Shown here one piece after another: positions 45,301 to 54,501 of a stretch of 64,000 nucleotides of DNA. A program made the translations under genes and the position numbers. Origin of the DNA: JAPOUP01 sp026708635 (GTDB taxonomy: Bacteria > Pseudomonadota > Alphaproteobacteria > Rhodobacterales > Rhodobacteraceae); assembly GCA_965200115.1 (NCBI GenBank), contig OZ241336.1:2976001-3040000 (forward strand), read 5' to 3'. Position 1 is the first letter of the stretch. Every line of letters begins with the position of its first letter. The notes below the pieces were generated by a model. It was not told where the DNA came from, ran no database searches, and saw nothing but the letters and a program-made list of their open reading frames with translations.

Positions 45301-46737
45301 ATGATCCAATCCGATCTTCTGATCCTTCTGCCCGAGATAATCCTCGCAATCACCGCCATGGCAGCGCTCATGGTCGGCGTCTACGGTGGCCAGGACAGGC
45401 TGGCCCCCATGATGCTATGGGCGACATCCGCAGCGTTCATAGCGCTGGCGGTATGGATCGGTTGGGTCGGACAGGGCGCGAACGTGGCTTTTGGCGGCAT
45501 GTTCGTGGACGATGCGTTCGCGCGCTTCGCGAAGGTCGTGATTCTGGTGTCCGCGGCCTCGGTCCTGGTCATGGGCGAGGGTTACATGGTGAGGCGCGGA
45601 CTGCTGAATTTCGAGTATCCGCTGCTCGTCGCGTTCGCTGTCTGCGGCATGATGGTCATGGTGTCGGCGGGGGATCTCATCGTGCTCTACATGGGACTGG
45701 AACTTCAGTCGCTGTCGCTTTACGTGGTGGCTGGCCTGCACCGTGACAGCGTGAGATCGACCGAGGCTGGCCTGAAGTATTTCGTGCTCGGCGCGCTTGG
45801 TTCCGGGTTACTGCTTTACGGCGCTTCGCTGACCTATGGTTTCGCGGGCACGACGGGGTTCGAGGGCATTGTAAGGGCGGCATCGGAGGGAACTCCGCTT
45901 GGCCTGCTATTCGGTCTCGCGTTCATCCTTAGCGGTCTTGCCTTCAAGGTGTCGGCGGTGCCGTTCCATATGTGGACCCCCGACGTTTATGAAGGTTCCC
46001 CGACGCCGGTCACCGCATTCTTCTCAACCGCGCCCAAGATGGCGGCCATTGGGCTGCTCGCCCGGGTCGTGCATGACGCCTTCGGCGGAGCAGTCGCCGA
46101 CTGGACCCAGATCGTTGCCTTCCTGTCGGTGGCGTCCATGTTCCTTGGCGCTTTCGCCGCGATTGGCCAAAGGGACATCAAGCGCCTTATGGCTTACTCG
46201 TCCATCGCGCACATGGGTTTCGCGCTCATGGGTCTTGCCAGCGGGACGGTTTTCGGTGTTCAGGCGATGCTCGTGTATATGGCGATCTATGTCACGATGA
46301 ATGTCGGAACATTCGCGTTCATCCTGTCGATGGAGCGGGACGGGCGGGCGGTGACCGATATAGGCGCGTTGAGGCTCCATTCCAGACAGGAGCCGCTGAA
46401 GGCGCTCGCGCTTCTGGTCCTGATGTTTAGCCTCGCCGGCGTGCCGCCGCTGGTAGGGTTTTTCGGCAAGTTCTACGTACTTCAGGCGGCGGTCGGAGCC
46501 GATATGGCGTGGTTGGCGGTCGCCGGAGTGATCGCCAGCGTCATCGGCGCTTTCTACTATCTCCGGATCGTGTACTACATGTACTTCGGGGAGGATGCCG
46601 GGAGCCTGGACAGTCCCATGGGTCCGGCACAATGGGCGCTCCTGGTGGCCTCGGCGGCGATCATGGTCGTCGGCGTGATAAACCTTTTTGGCATAGAAGG
46701 CCCGGCGGCGGCGGCGGCGGCGGCTCTTGTCGACTGA
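45301..46737 (+). CDS. nuoN: NADH-quinone oxidoreductase subunit N
   Basis: 478 residues from the ATG at 45301. Third antiporter-like subunit, with YMGLELQSLSLYVVAG, FKVSAVPFHMWTPDVYEGSPTPVTAFFS and YSSIAHMGFALMG. It ends in a run of alanines. It is the last complex I gene; birA follows without a gap. Confidence 0.97.
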   Translation: MIQSDLLILLPEIILAITAMAALMVGVYGGQDRLAPMMLWATSAAFIALAVWIGWVGQGANVAFGGMFVDDAFARFAKVVILVSAASVLVMGEGYMVRRGLLNFEYPLLVAFAVCGMMVMVSAGDLIVLYMGLELQSLSLYVVAGLHRDSVRSTEAGLKYFVLGALGSGLLLYGASLTYGFAGTTGFEGIVRAASEGTPLGLLFGLAFILSGLAFKVSAVPFHMWTPDVYEGSPTPVTAFFSTAPKMAAIGLLARVVHDAFGGAVADWTQIVAFLSVASMFLGAFAAIGQRDIKRLMAYSSIAHMGFALMGLASGTVFGVQAMLVYMAIYVTMNVGTFAFILSMERDGRAVTDIGALRLHSRQEPLKALALLVLMFSLAGVPPLVGFFGKFYVLQAAVGADMAWLAVAGVIASVIGAFYYLRIVYYMYFGEDAGSLDSPMGPAQWALLVASAAIMVVGVINLFGIEGPAAAAAAALVD

Positions 46738-47494
46738 ACGGGCATGGCCTGGCTGGCCCTCCGGTTATGGTCGGGTGATCCTGGCCGAGACCGACAGCAC
46801 CAACGAGGAAGCGGCGCGGCGGGCGCCTTACGTGGAACCGCCGATCTGGATTCTCGCTCTGCGCCAGACGTCGCCGCGCGGCCGGCGCGGCCGCGGCTGG
46901 GTGTCACTTGAGGGAAATTTCGGCGCGACGCTGCTGTTGCCCCCGAAAGAGGTGTCCAGCACGTCCGCGCTGTACGGATTCGTCGCCGGGCTGGCGCTGT
47001 TCGACGCGCTTGTGGCGGTTGTCGGGAGACATGATCCATTCGCGCTGAAGTGGCCGAACGACATGCTTCTTCATGGGGGCAAGCTGGCGGGCATACTTCT
47101 GGAAAGCGTTAGCCAGGGAGCTGCAGCCCGGTATTTGGCGATCGGGATTGGGGTGAACCTGGCGGACGCTCCGGCGGCCGCGGATATGGCCGCGGACGCT
47201 TTGAGACCGGTATCCCTTGCCGGCGGTACCGGACAGGCGGTGAGTCCGGCTGAGCTTCTCGCGGCGCTCGCTCCGGCCTTCGCCGCCTGGGAACGGAAGT
47301 TCGCGGAACGTGGTTTCGCTCCGGTTCGCGAAACGTGGCTGGCGCGGGCCGCGGGGCTTGGGCGGACGATCACCGCGCGCACCCCGTCGGAGGAAATCAC
47401 CGGGGTGTTCGAGACAATTGACGCGTCGGGCGCTCTCGTGCTTCGAACGCCGGCAGCGCGCCGCGTCATTGCCGCCGCGGACGTTCATTTCTGA
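46727..47494 (+). CDS. birA: Biotin--[acetyl-CoA-carboxylase] ligase
   Basis: About 255 residues if the TTG at 46727, which overlaps nuoN, is the start; the exact start is uncertain, and a GTG at 46775 is the next candidate. The biotinyl-AMP site GRRGRGWVSLEGNFGATLL, KWPNDMLLHGGKLAGILLE and a small C-terminal SH3-like domain are present. There is no N-terminal winged helix, so it is a monofunctional ligase and not a repressor. nuoN-birA-coaX-rnj is a familiar order in Rhodobacterales. Confidence 0.92.
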   Translation: MSTERAWPGWPSGYGRVILAETDSTNEEAARRAPYVEPPIWILALRQTSPRGRRGRGWVSLEGNFGATLLLPPKEVSSTSALYGFVAGLALFDALVAVVGRHDPFALKWPNDMLLHGGKLAGILLESVSQGAAARYLAIGIGVNLADAPAAADMAADALRPVSLAGGTGQAVSPAELLAALAPAFAAWERKFAERGFAPVRETWLARAAGLGRTITARTPSEEITGVFETIDASGALVLRTPAARRVIAAADVHF

Positions 47495-47505
47495 GGAAAG
47501 GCGCA

Positions 47506-48279
47506 ATGCTCCTTTGCATCGACTGTGGCAACACCAACACCGTCTTCGCGGTCTGGGACGGAAGCGGGTTTCGCGCCACGTTCCGCACCATGACCGCGCA
47601 CCAACGTACCGCGGACCAATATTATGTCTGGTTCTCGACGCTTCTCGGACGTCTGGGCGTGCCGATGGAGATTGACGAGGTTATCGTTTCCTCGACGGTG
47701 CCGCGCGTCGTGTACAATCTGCGGCTGCTCTGCGCGAACTACTTTGATACCCGGCCATATGTGGTCGGCAGGCCGGACTGCCTCCTGCCGGTGGCGCCAC
47801 GGGTTGACGAGGGCACCATTGTGGGGCCTGACCGTCTGGTGAACGCGGCGGGGGCGTTTGACCGGCACGGAGGTGACCTGATCGTCGTGGATTTCGGCAC
47901 CGCAACGACTTTCGATGTCGTCGCCGATGACGGCGCCTACGTGGGCGGGGTCATCGCGCCTGGGGTGAACCTCAGTCTGGAAGCGCTTCATGCCGCCGCC
48001 GCGGCCCTTCCGCATGTGGATGTAACCAGGCCGCGGCGGGTCATCGGCACGAATACGGTCGCATGCATTCAGGCGGGGGTGTTCTGGGGATATGTCGGGC
48101 TGGTGCAGGAGATCACCGCCCGGATCAAGGACGAGTACAGAACCGGTATGCGGGTTATCGGCACCGGGGGCCTCGCTCCGCTGTTCGCGCAGGGTGACGC
48201 GCTCTTTGACCTGATCGAGGAGGACCTGACGATGCACGGGCTCACCGTAATCCACCGTTACAACAAGGAAAATATGTAG
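47506..48279 (+). CDS. coaX: Type III pantothenate kinase
   Basis: 257 residues. Acetate-kinase-superfamily motifs are CIDCGNTNTVFAVW at the N terminus, GPDRLVNAAGA and VVDFGTATTFDVV near residue 125. It phosphorylates pantothenate, the first step of coenzyme A synthesis, and needs a monovalent cation. It lies in the tight gene run after nuoN. Confidence 0.95.
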   Translation: MLLCIDCGNTNTVFAVWDGSGFRATFRTMTAHQRTADQYYVWFSTLLGRLGVPMEIDEVIVSSTVPRVVYNLRLLCANYFDTRPYVVGRPDCLLPVAPRVDEGTIVGPDRLVNAAGAFDRHGGDLIVVDFGTATTFDVVADDGAYVGGVIAPGVNLSLEALHAAAAALPHVDVTRPRRVIGTNTVACIQAGVFWGYVGLVQEITARIKDEYRTGMRVIGTGGLAPLFAQGDALFDLIEEDLTMHGLTVIHRYNKENM

Positions 48280-48282
48280 GAT

Positions 48283-49947
48283 ATGGCGAAGGAAAGATTG
48301 ATATACCTCCCGCTTGGAGGCGCGGGTGAGGTGGGGATGAACTGTTACGTCTATGGATACGGGCCCGAGGGCCGGGAGCGGCTGATCGTGGTGGATCTCG
48401 GCGTGACGTTCCCGGATATGGACACGACCCCGGGGGTCGGTTTGATCCTTCCCGACATCGAATGGCTGGTGGAGCGCAGGGACCGGATTGAGGCGATATT
48501 CTTCACCCATGCTCATGAGGATCACATCGGTGCCTTGGGGCATCTCTGGGAGAGCCTTCGGGCGCCGGTCCACGCCCGTGCGTTCACGGCCGGCATCGGG
48601 CGGATAAAGCTTGAGGAGTGCGGAATCGGCCCGGAGACGGTCACGACGGTTTCGGCCTGGCCGGAAACGGTGCGGGCGGGGCCGTTCGATGTGGGAATGC
48701 TGCCGGTGTCGCATTCGATTCCCGAAAGTTCCGCATTGGTGATCGACACGCCAGCCGGCCGGATTCTTCATACCGGCGATTTCAAGCTGGACGCGACGCC
48801 GGTGGTGGGAGATCCCTTTGACCGCTCGCTGTGGAAAGAGGTGGCGGCATCGGGCGTGCGCGCGTTGGTCTGCGATTCCACGAACGTCCTTTCGCCGAAT
48901 CCCGGACGTTCGGAGGCGAGCATCGTCAGGGAGGTCGAGGATCTCATATCCGTGTCCAAGGGGATGGTGGCGGCCACGACTTTCGCGTCAAACATCGCGC
49001 GCCTGAAGACCCTGGCCGAGGCCGGTCATAAGGCCGGGCGATCCGTGGTGCTCCTCGGCCGAGCGATGCGGCGAATGGTTGGGGCCGCGAAGGCGGCTGG
49101 GGTTCTAGAGCGATTCCCGGGGGTTGTGGCTCCGGAGGTCGCCGAGGACATTCCGAGGGAACATCTGCTTCTTCTCGTGACCGGCAGCCAGGGCGAGCGC
49201 CGCGCCGCGAGCGCAAAGCTAAGCCAGGGAAGGTATCTAGGTTTCGAGCTGAAGGAAGGTGATACGTTCCTGTTTTCCTCCAAGACGATTCCCGGCAACG
49301 AACGCGATGTGATCCGAATTATGAACCGCTTCAGCGAGAGGGGCGTCGAGGTGATCGGTGACGCCACTGATAATTACCATGTTTCGGGTCATGCGAACAG
49401 GCCGGATCTGGAGGAGATGCATGCGCTCGTTGACCCCGAGATGGTGATTCCCATGCATGGGGAACACCGGATGCTGAGCAGTCACGCCAGGCTGGCCGAG
49501 AGAGGAGGCCGTTCCGCCGTCGTGGCGACCAACGGCGCGGTTGTGGACATTTCCGGTAGTTCGCCGGAAGTGATCGAACGGATAGAGGTGGGACGAACCT
49601 ATCTTGACGGCTCGGTTCTGGTTGATTCGCAGGCATTCGTCGTGCGGGACCGGATCCGGATGGCGCTCAACGGCCATGTATATGTGGACGTGCGGATCGG
49701 GAATGACGGCGAGAAGGTCGGAGCGTGGAGCGAGACCCGGGGACTGGCGGGGACGGGCCGGTCAGGCGAACCACTCGATAAAGTGCTGGACCGTGCTCTG
49801 ACCAGGGTCCTCGTCCGTGAGAAACAGCGGGTTCTCGCGGACGACGAGGCGGTTGATACCCTGGTTAGGTCGGCGGCCCGGAAGACGGCGATGGCGGAGA
49901 TTGGCAAGAAACCCGAGGTCACCGTGGCGATAGACCGGGATGGCTGA
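48283..49947 (+). CDS. rnj: Ribonuclease J
   Basis: 554 residues. Metallo-beta-lactamase motif HAHEDHIGALGHLWE near residue 73, beta-CASP domain with DSTNVL, and the later SGHANRPDLEEMHALVDPEMVIPMHGEHRM are diagnostic. It is a 5' exonuclease/endonuclease for RNA maturation and decay, the usual enzyme in alphaproteobacteria in addition to RNase E. It starts 3 bases after coaX and ends the plus-strand block. Confidence 0.96.
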   Translation: MAKERLIYLPLGGAGEVGMNCYVYGYGPEGRERLIVVDLGVTFPDMDTTPGVGLILPDIEWLVERRDRIEAIFFTHAHEDHIGALGHLWESLRAPVHARAFTAGIGRIKLEECGIGPETVTTVSAWPETVRAGPFDVGMLPVSHSIPESSALVIDTPAGRILHTGDFKLDATPVVGDPFDRSLWKEVAASGVRALVCDSTNVLSPNPGRSEASIVREVEDLISVSKGMVAATTFASNIARLKTLAEAGHKAGRSVVLLGRAMRRMVGAAKAAGVLERFPGVVAPEVAEDIPREHLLLLVTGSQGERRAASAKLSQGRYLGFELKEGDTFLFSSKTIPGNERDVIRIMNRFSERGVEVIGDATDNYHVSGHANRPDLEEMHALVDPEMVIPMHGEHRMLSSHARLAERGGRSAVVATNGAVVDISGSSPEVIERIEVGRTYLDGSVLVDSQAFVVRDRIRMALNGHVYVDVRIGNDGEKVGAWSETRGLAGTGRSGEPLDKVLDRALTRVLVREKQRVLADDEAVDTLVRSAARKTAMAEIGKKPEVTVAIDRDG

Positions 49948-50101
49948 AGTAGAGCCTCATTCCCTGCCTTGAAGATGCATCGGTTGGATGGATTGGTCGC
50001 CGATTCCCGCGCCGCCGGCCCGGTGGTGTGTCGGAATATGCTCTACGGTCCGGAGATCCAGCATCGGGTTGCGGGGCACGTGGGCGCGCCGGAACGGAAC
50101 A

Positions 50102-51451
50102 CTAGATCGCCAGCCGTTCGTCAAAGCTCATGGCGATGAACTGGGGCGGATGCGTTCCCATGCCGACGACATTTTCCCCGGCCGGGATGCCGCGCGGTTT
50201 CTCTTGCGAGGCTTCGTTTCCGCGCCGCCGCCGTGACCGGCGTCTGGCGGATTTTGGCTCATCAGTTACGTCGGGTGCGGGCTTCCTGACTGGATCCGCG
50301 TTTACTCCGGCCGTCTTGACGCGGGGAATCTTTTTCCCGATGAGGCGCTCAATGGCATCCAGTGCCTTCTCGTGCCGTGGCTCACAGATCGTGATTGCCT
50401 TGCCCTCACGCCCCGCGCGTCCGGTTCGGCCGATGCGATGTACGTAGTCCTCGGCATTGGCCGGCACATCGAAATTGAAGACATGGCTGACGGACAGTAT
50501 GTCGAGGCCGCGGGCCGCGACATCCGATGCGACAAGCAGTTTCAGTGAACTGTCACGAAATGCGTCGAGCGTTCGGGTTCTCTGGGATTGATCGAGGTCT
50601 CCGTGGATCGGCGCCGCTTCGAATCCGTGTTTTTTCAGGGAACCGGCGAGAATATCGACGTCGGTCTTTCGGTTGCAGAATATGATCGCGTTGGTGCAGG
50701 CTTCGCCCTCGGCCTTTATGGCCGAGCGTAGGGTCGCCCTTTTTTCCCTTGGCGCGAGATCCCTGCAGGAGGCCCGGAACATTATGGCCGCCTGTTCAAT
50801 CGTCTCGGAGGCCGTCGCCCGCCGCGCGACCTCGATCTTCGCCGGGTTTGACAGGAAAGCGTTGGTGATCCTCTCGATTTCCGGTGCCATTGTGGCGCTG
50901 AAGAACAGCGTCTGGCGGGTGAACGGCGTCAGCGAGAAAATGCGTTCGATGTCAGGAATGAAGCCCATATCGAGCATTCGGTCGGCTTCGTCGACCACCA
51001 TTACCTGAACGCCGTTGAGAAGGAGTTTGCCGCGCTCGAAATGGTCAAGAAGGCGTCCGGGCGTAGCGATCAATACGCTGACACCCTTGTCGATGAGTTC
51101 GTCCTGCGCCTTGAAACTGACTCCACCTATCAGGAGCGCCTTGGTCAGTTTGACGTGTCTGGAATAGGTTTCGAAGTTCTCGGCGACCTGTGCGGCGAGT
51201 TCACGGGTCGGGCAGAGAACGAGACTGCGGGGCATTCTTGCCCGGGCGCGGCCCCGCGCCAGCATGGTGATCATCGGCAGCGTGAAGCTGGCGGTCTTGC
51301 CAGTGCCTGTCTGGGCGATTCCAAGCACGTCACGGCCCTCGAGGGCCGGGGGGATTGCCCCCGCCTGGATAGGGGTAGGGGTTTCGTAACCTGCTTCGGA
51401 TACGGCTTTCTGAACTTCCGGGGCGAGACCCAGTTCGTGGAATGACGTCAT
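50102..51451 (-). CDS. DEAD-box RNA helicase (RhlE-like)
   Basis: 449 residues from the ATG at 51451. Motifs in order: Q motif TPTPIQ, Walker A AQTGTGKT, PTRELA, VDEADRM, SAT, and motif VI HRIGRTGRAGREG. A basic tail (ARRRSRRRRG) after residue 400 suits RNA contact. It unwinds short RNA duplexes, probably in ribosome assembly or RNA decay. Upstream lie two direct GGCATTCG repeats. Confidence 0.94.
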   Translation of the reverse strand: MTSFHELGLAPEVQKAVSEAGYETPTPIQAGAIPPALEGRDVLGIAQTGTGKTASFTLPMITMLARGRARARMPRSLVLCPTRELAAQVAENFETYSRHVKLTKALLIGGVSFKAQDELIDKGVSVLIATPGRLLDHFERGKLLLNGVQVMVVDEADRMLDMGFIPDIERIFSLTPFTRQTLFFSATMAPEIERITNAFLSNPAKIEVARRATASETIEQAAIMFRASCRDLAPREKRATLRSAIKAEGEACTNAIIFCNRKTDVDILAGSLKKHGFEAAPIHGDLDQSQRTRTLDAFRDSSLKLLVASDVAARGLDILSVSHVFNFDVPANAEDYVHRIGRTGRAGREGKAITICEPRHEKALDAIERLIGKKIPRVKTAGVNADPVRKPAPDVTDEPKSARRRSRRRRGNEASQEKPRGIPAGENVVGMGTHPPQFIAMSFDERLAI

Positions 51452-51556
51452 GTGTGCCTTTCGGATTGTGGCCTGGTCCACCAGCCACGTCTCCTTGTGC
51501 GGCCCGGCGGACCGGATTGCCCGTCGCGACACTGCCTAACAGTTATTAAGTCACCT

Positions 51557-51580
51557 GGCATTCGTCAAGGTCGGCATTCG
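51557..51580 (-). promoter_or_regulatory. Direct repeat flanking a possible -35 box of the helicase gene
   Basis: On the minus strand CGAATGCC occurs twice, 16 bases apart, with TTGACG between the copies. This lies about 110 bases before the helicase start. It could be a regulator site overlapping a promoter; no good -10 box could be fixed. Confidence 0.35.
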
Positions 51581-51714
51581 ACAGACCTTCGCGGTCTGAA
51601 CATTTGGGTTTTCGCACCACATGACAGGCATTCCGGGATCAAGTCACACTCTTTGACGGTTCCCGTGCGTCACCCTATGGCAGTGGCGGTCGGGTGGCGC
51701 GTTGGCGTCATACG

Positions 51715-51736
51715 CGGCCCGGTTATTTCCGGGCCG
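51715..51736 (-). terminator. GC-rich hairpin downstream of prfC
   Basis: CGGCCCGG and CCGGGCCG form a perfect 8-bp stem with loop TTATTT about 170 bases beyond the prfC stop. There is no U tract on the minus strand, so it is at best a factor-assisted terminator or mRNA end. Confidence 0.35.
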
Positions 51737-51906
51737 ACTCCGTGACAATGGTCCGGTCCTCGGCTTGAACCGGCGCACTGGAGTCCGGCGTCCGGCGCTC
51801 AAATGGATCCTCCCGGGTCAAACCCCGGACCCAAGGGAACCCCGTCCCGCTGAGGGTTTTTGGCGTGATGGCCCGTGCCGTCCGTTGGCCAATCGGGACC
51901 GGGTTC

Positions 51907-53502
51907 TCAGGCCATCATCTCCTTGGTGGCGTTGAGGATCACGTCCGGGTAGTCACGCTCGACGCGGTCAATGTCCCATTGAAGGCGCGTGAGGTATACG
52001 ACGTCGCCGTCATGGTCATGGCTTATGTGCTGTTTATTGGCTTCCACGAACCGCTCGACGGTCGTTCGGGGCCCGATGACCCAACGCGCCGATGTGAACT
52101 GCAGGGAGTCGAAACTGACCGGCAATCCATATTCCAGCTTGATGCGACTCGCCAGCACGTCGAACTGAAGCGCCCCAACCACACCCACAATGAAGCCGGA
52201 ACCGATCATCGGCTTGAAAACCTTCGCGGCTCCCTCTTCGGCGAACTGCATCAGCGCTTTATCAAGATGCTTCGCTTTGAGCGGATCCGAGGCGCGGATA
52301 CCCTTGAGCAGTTCGGGCGCGAATGACGGAATGCCGGTGACCCGGATTAACTCGCCTTCGGTGAGCGTGTCGCCGATGCGCAGCTGACCATGGTTGGGAA
52401 TGCCGATGATGTCTCCCGCCCACGCCTCTTCCGCCAGTTCGCGATCCGAAGCGAGAAACAGAACCGGATTACCTATCGTTATGGGCCTTTCCGTCCGAAC
52501 ATGCACCAATTTCATATTTCGCCTGAAATGACCGCTAGCCACGCGGACGAAAGCCACTCGGTCGCGGTGCCGTGGATCCATATTCGCCTGCACCTTGAAG
52601 ACAAACCCGGATACCTTGCGTTCCTCGGGGGCCACCTGGCGTGGTAGGGCGCTTTGCGGCTGGGGAACGGGGCCGAACCGACCGATACCGTCCATAAGCT
52701 CCTTGACACCGAGCGAATTGATCGCGGAGCCGAACCAGATCGGCGTCAGCGCACCGTCATGGAACGTCCGCATGTCGAAGGGCTGCATAAGCTCCCGGGC
52801 CAGTTCCAGTTCCTCCCGTAGCGTTCCAAGCAGTCCGGTCGGCACATGTTCGGCAAGTTTCGGATCGGCGAAGCCTTCGATCGCGATCGACTCGGCAACC
52901 GTGTTACGGTCGGCCCGGTCCATGAGTTCCAGACGGTCGTTCAGCAGGTCATAACAGCCTATGAAGTCCTGCCCCGTCCCGACCGGCCATGAAGCGGGCG
53001 TTACGTCGATCGCGAGTGTCTCCTGAATCTCGTCAATGATTTCGAAGATATCCCGGCTTTCCCGATCCATCTTGTTGCAGAATGTCAGGATTGGCAGGTC
53101 GCGGAGACGGCAGACCTCGAATAGTTTCCGCGTTTGGCTTTCAACGCCTTTTGCGCCGTCAATTACCATGATGGCACTATCGACGGCCGTAAGTGTACGA
53201 TACGTATCTTCCGAGAAGTCGCTGTGGCCGGGAGTATCGACCAGGTTGAAACGGTAGGAGCCATAATCGAAGGACATCGCCGAAGCGCTAACGCTGATAC
53301 CCCGGTTTTTCTCTATGGCCAGATAGTCCGAACGCGTTCTCCGTGCCTCTCCTTTGGCGCGTACCTGACCGGCCATGCGAATCGCGCCGCCATACAGCAG
53401 GAACTTCTCGGTCAGCGTGGTCTTGCCGGCATCTGGGTGGGAAATTATGGCAAACGTTCGCCGACGGGCGATCTCGGGCGGAAGCTCGGCAACGTTTGAC
53501 AT
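51907..53502 (-). CDS. prfC: Peptide chain release factor 3
   Basis: 531 residues from the ATG at 53502; ATGs at 53511 and 53514 are alternatives, and the longer open frame upstream runs antisense to the SDR gene. GTPase motifs are AIISHPDAGKTTLTEK, DTPGHSDF and FCNKMDRE. RF3 recycles RF1/RF2 from the ribosome after termination. The length matches the 529 residues of E. coli RF3. It is divergent from the SDR gene. Confidence 0.95.
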   Translation of the reverse strand: MSNVAELPPEIARRRTFAIISHPDAGKTTLTEKFLLYGGAIRMAGQVRAKGEARRTRSDYLAIEKNRGISVSASAMSFDYGSYRFNLVDTPGHSDFSEDTYRTLTAVDSAIMVIDGAKGVESQTRKLFEVCRLRDLPILTFCNKMDRESRDIFEIIDEIQETLAIDVTPASWPVGTGQDFIGCYDLLNDRLELMDRADRNTVAESIAIEGFADPKLAEHVPTGLLGTLREELELARELMQPFDMRTFHDGALTPIWFGSAINSLGVKELMDGIGRFGPVPQPQSALPRQVAPEERKVSGFVFKVQANMDPRHRDRVAFVRVASGHFRRNMKLVHVRTERPITIGNPVLFLASDRELAEEAWAGDIIGIPNHGQLRIGDTLTEGELIRVTGIPSFAPELLKGIRASDPLKAKHLDKALMQFAEEGAAKVFKPMIGSGFIVGVVGALQFDVLASRIKLEYGLPVSFDSLQFTSARWVIGPRTTVERFVEANKQHISHDHDGDVVYLTRLQWDIDRVERDYPDVILNATKEMMA

Positions 53503-53644
53503 GCGGTCCATCATCGGTGCGCATATAGGACTGTCACGCGGGAAGGGCAATTGGCACAGCCGGAACCGGCCCACACGGCACTTCAGGTCCTTTGGGGTGA
53601 GTGATAGCCCTTCGGGGGGACAATTCGATTTTGGAGAATGAACG

Positions 53645-54424
53645 GTGGATCTGGGAATCAAAGGCAAGTCGGCGCTGGTGTGCGCCTCGTCGCGCGGGTT
53701 GGGTCTTGGCTGCGCGAAAGCGTTGGCGGAGGCGGGCGTAAACCTGGTGATGAACGCGCGGGACTCCGGGCCGCTCGAAGCATCCGCGGCGGCGGTTCGG
53801 AATCGCTTCGGGGTCGCGGTTACGACGGTTTCCGCCGACATTACGTCCGAGAACGGGAGAAATGAGGTGTTGGATGGCTGCGGTCCCGTCGACATTCTCG
53901 TCACCAATGCCGGAGGGCCGCCGCCGGGACTATGGACGGAGTGGGATCGCGAGGACTTCATCCGGGCGCTTGACGCCAATATGCTGGCGCCTATCGCACT
54001 GATCAAGGCGTTGGTTCCCGGTATGATGGAAAGGAAATGGGGGCGGGTCGTCAACATCACGTCCCAGTCCGTCAAGGCGCCGATTCCGGTTCTCGGTCTT
54101 TCCAATTCGGCGCGAGCCGGGCTGACGGGCTATGTTGCCGGGACGTCCCGACAGGTGGCAGGGTCAGGAGTTACGATCAACAATCTCCTGCCGGGAATTC
54201 ACGCTACTGACCGGGCGGACGCGCTTGACCGGAATGTCGCCGAGTCGGAAGGAATCGCCCTGGAGGAGGTGCGCGCCAGACGTGCGGCGACCATTCCGGC
54301 CGGACGCTATGGCACATCCGAGGAATTTGGGGCGGCCTGTGCCTTCCTGTGTTCCCGGTATGCCGGCTACATTGTTGGACAGAACATCCTCCTTGACGGA
54401 GGAGGAGTGAATGTAACGCTCTGA
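53645..54424 (+). CDS. Short-chain dehydrogenase-like protein lacking YxxxK
   Basis: 259 residues with a GTG start. The Rossmann motif is SSRGLGLGCAKALAEAG, and NAGGPPPG is in the expected NNAG position. Where SDRs have Ser-12x-Tyr-3x-Lys, this protein reads TSQSVKAPIPVLGLSNSARAG, so Ser replaces Tyr and Arg replaces Lys. Relatives with the same LSN.AR.GLTG segment are usually named 3-oxoacyl-ACP reductase. Without the Tyr/Lys pair, classic reductase activity is doubtful. Confidence 0.85.
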   Translation: MDLGIKGKSALVCASSRGLGLGCAKALAEAGVNLVMNARDSGPLEASAAAVRNRFGVAVTTVSADITSENGRNEVLDGCGPVDILVTNAGGPPPGLWTEWDREDFIRALDANMLAPIALIKALVPGMMERKWGRVVNITSQSVKAPIPVLGLSNSARAGLTGYVAGTSRQVAGSGVTINNLLPGIHATDRADALDRNVAESEGIALEEVRARRAATIPAGRYGTSEEFGAACAFLCSRYAGYIVGQNILLDGGGVNVTL

Positions 54425-54501
54425 CCGCACCGGCGTATCGCGCCGGGTTGCAATCCGCCGAAAGACCGATCAAATTTATCGGGTTTGAGTTGGAGTGGGG
54501 C

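Larger units (their letters stand above)
51452..51906. other. 455-base region between helicase and prfC genes
   Basis: Promoter region of the helicase and 3' region of prfC, both minus strand. It holds direct repeats GGCATTCG at 51557-51564 and 51573-51580, a hairpin CAGACC/GGTCTG (51582-51598) and a GC hairpin CGGCCCGG/CCGGGCCG (51715-51736). No gene is seen. Confidence 0.55.

Noticed and set aside
53503..54105. N-terminal extension of the prfC frame
   Set aside because: It is antisense to the SDR gene and unlike any release factor; RF3 homology starts at about 53502.
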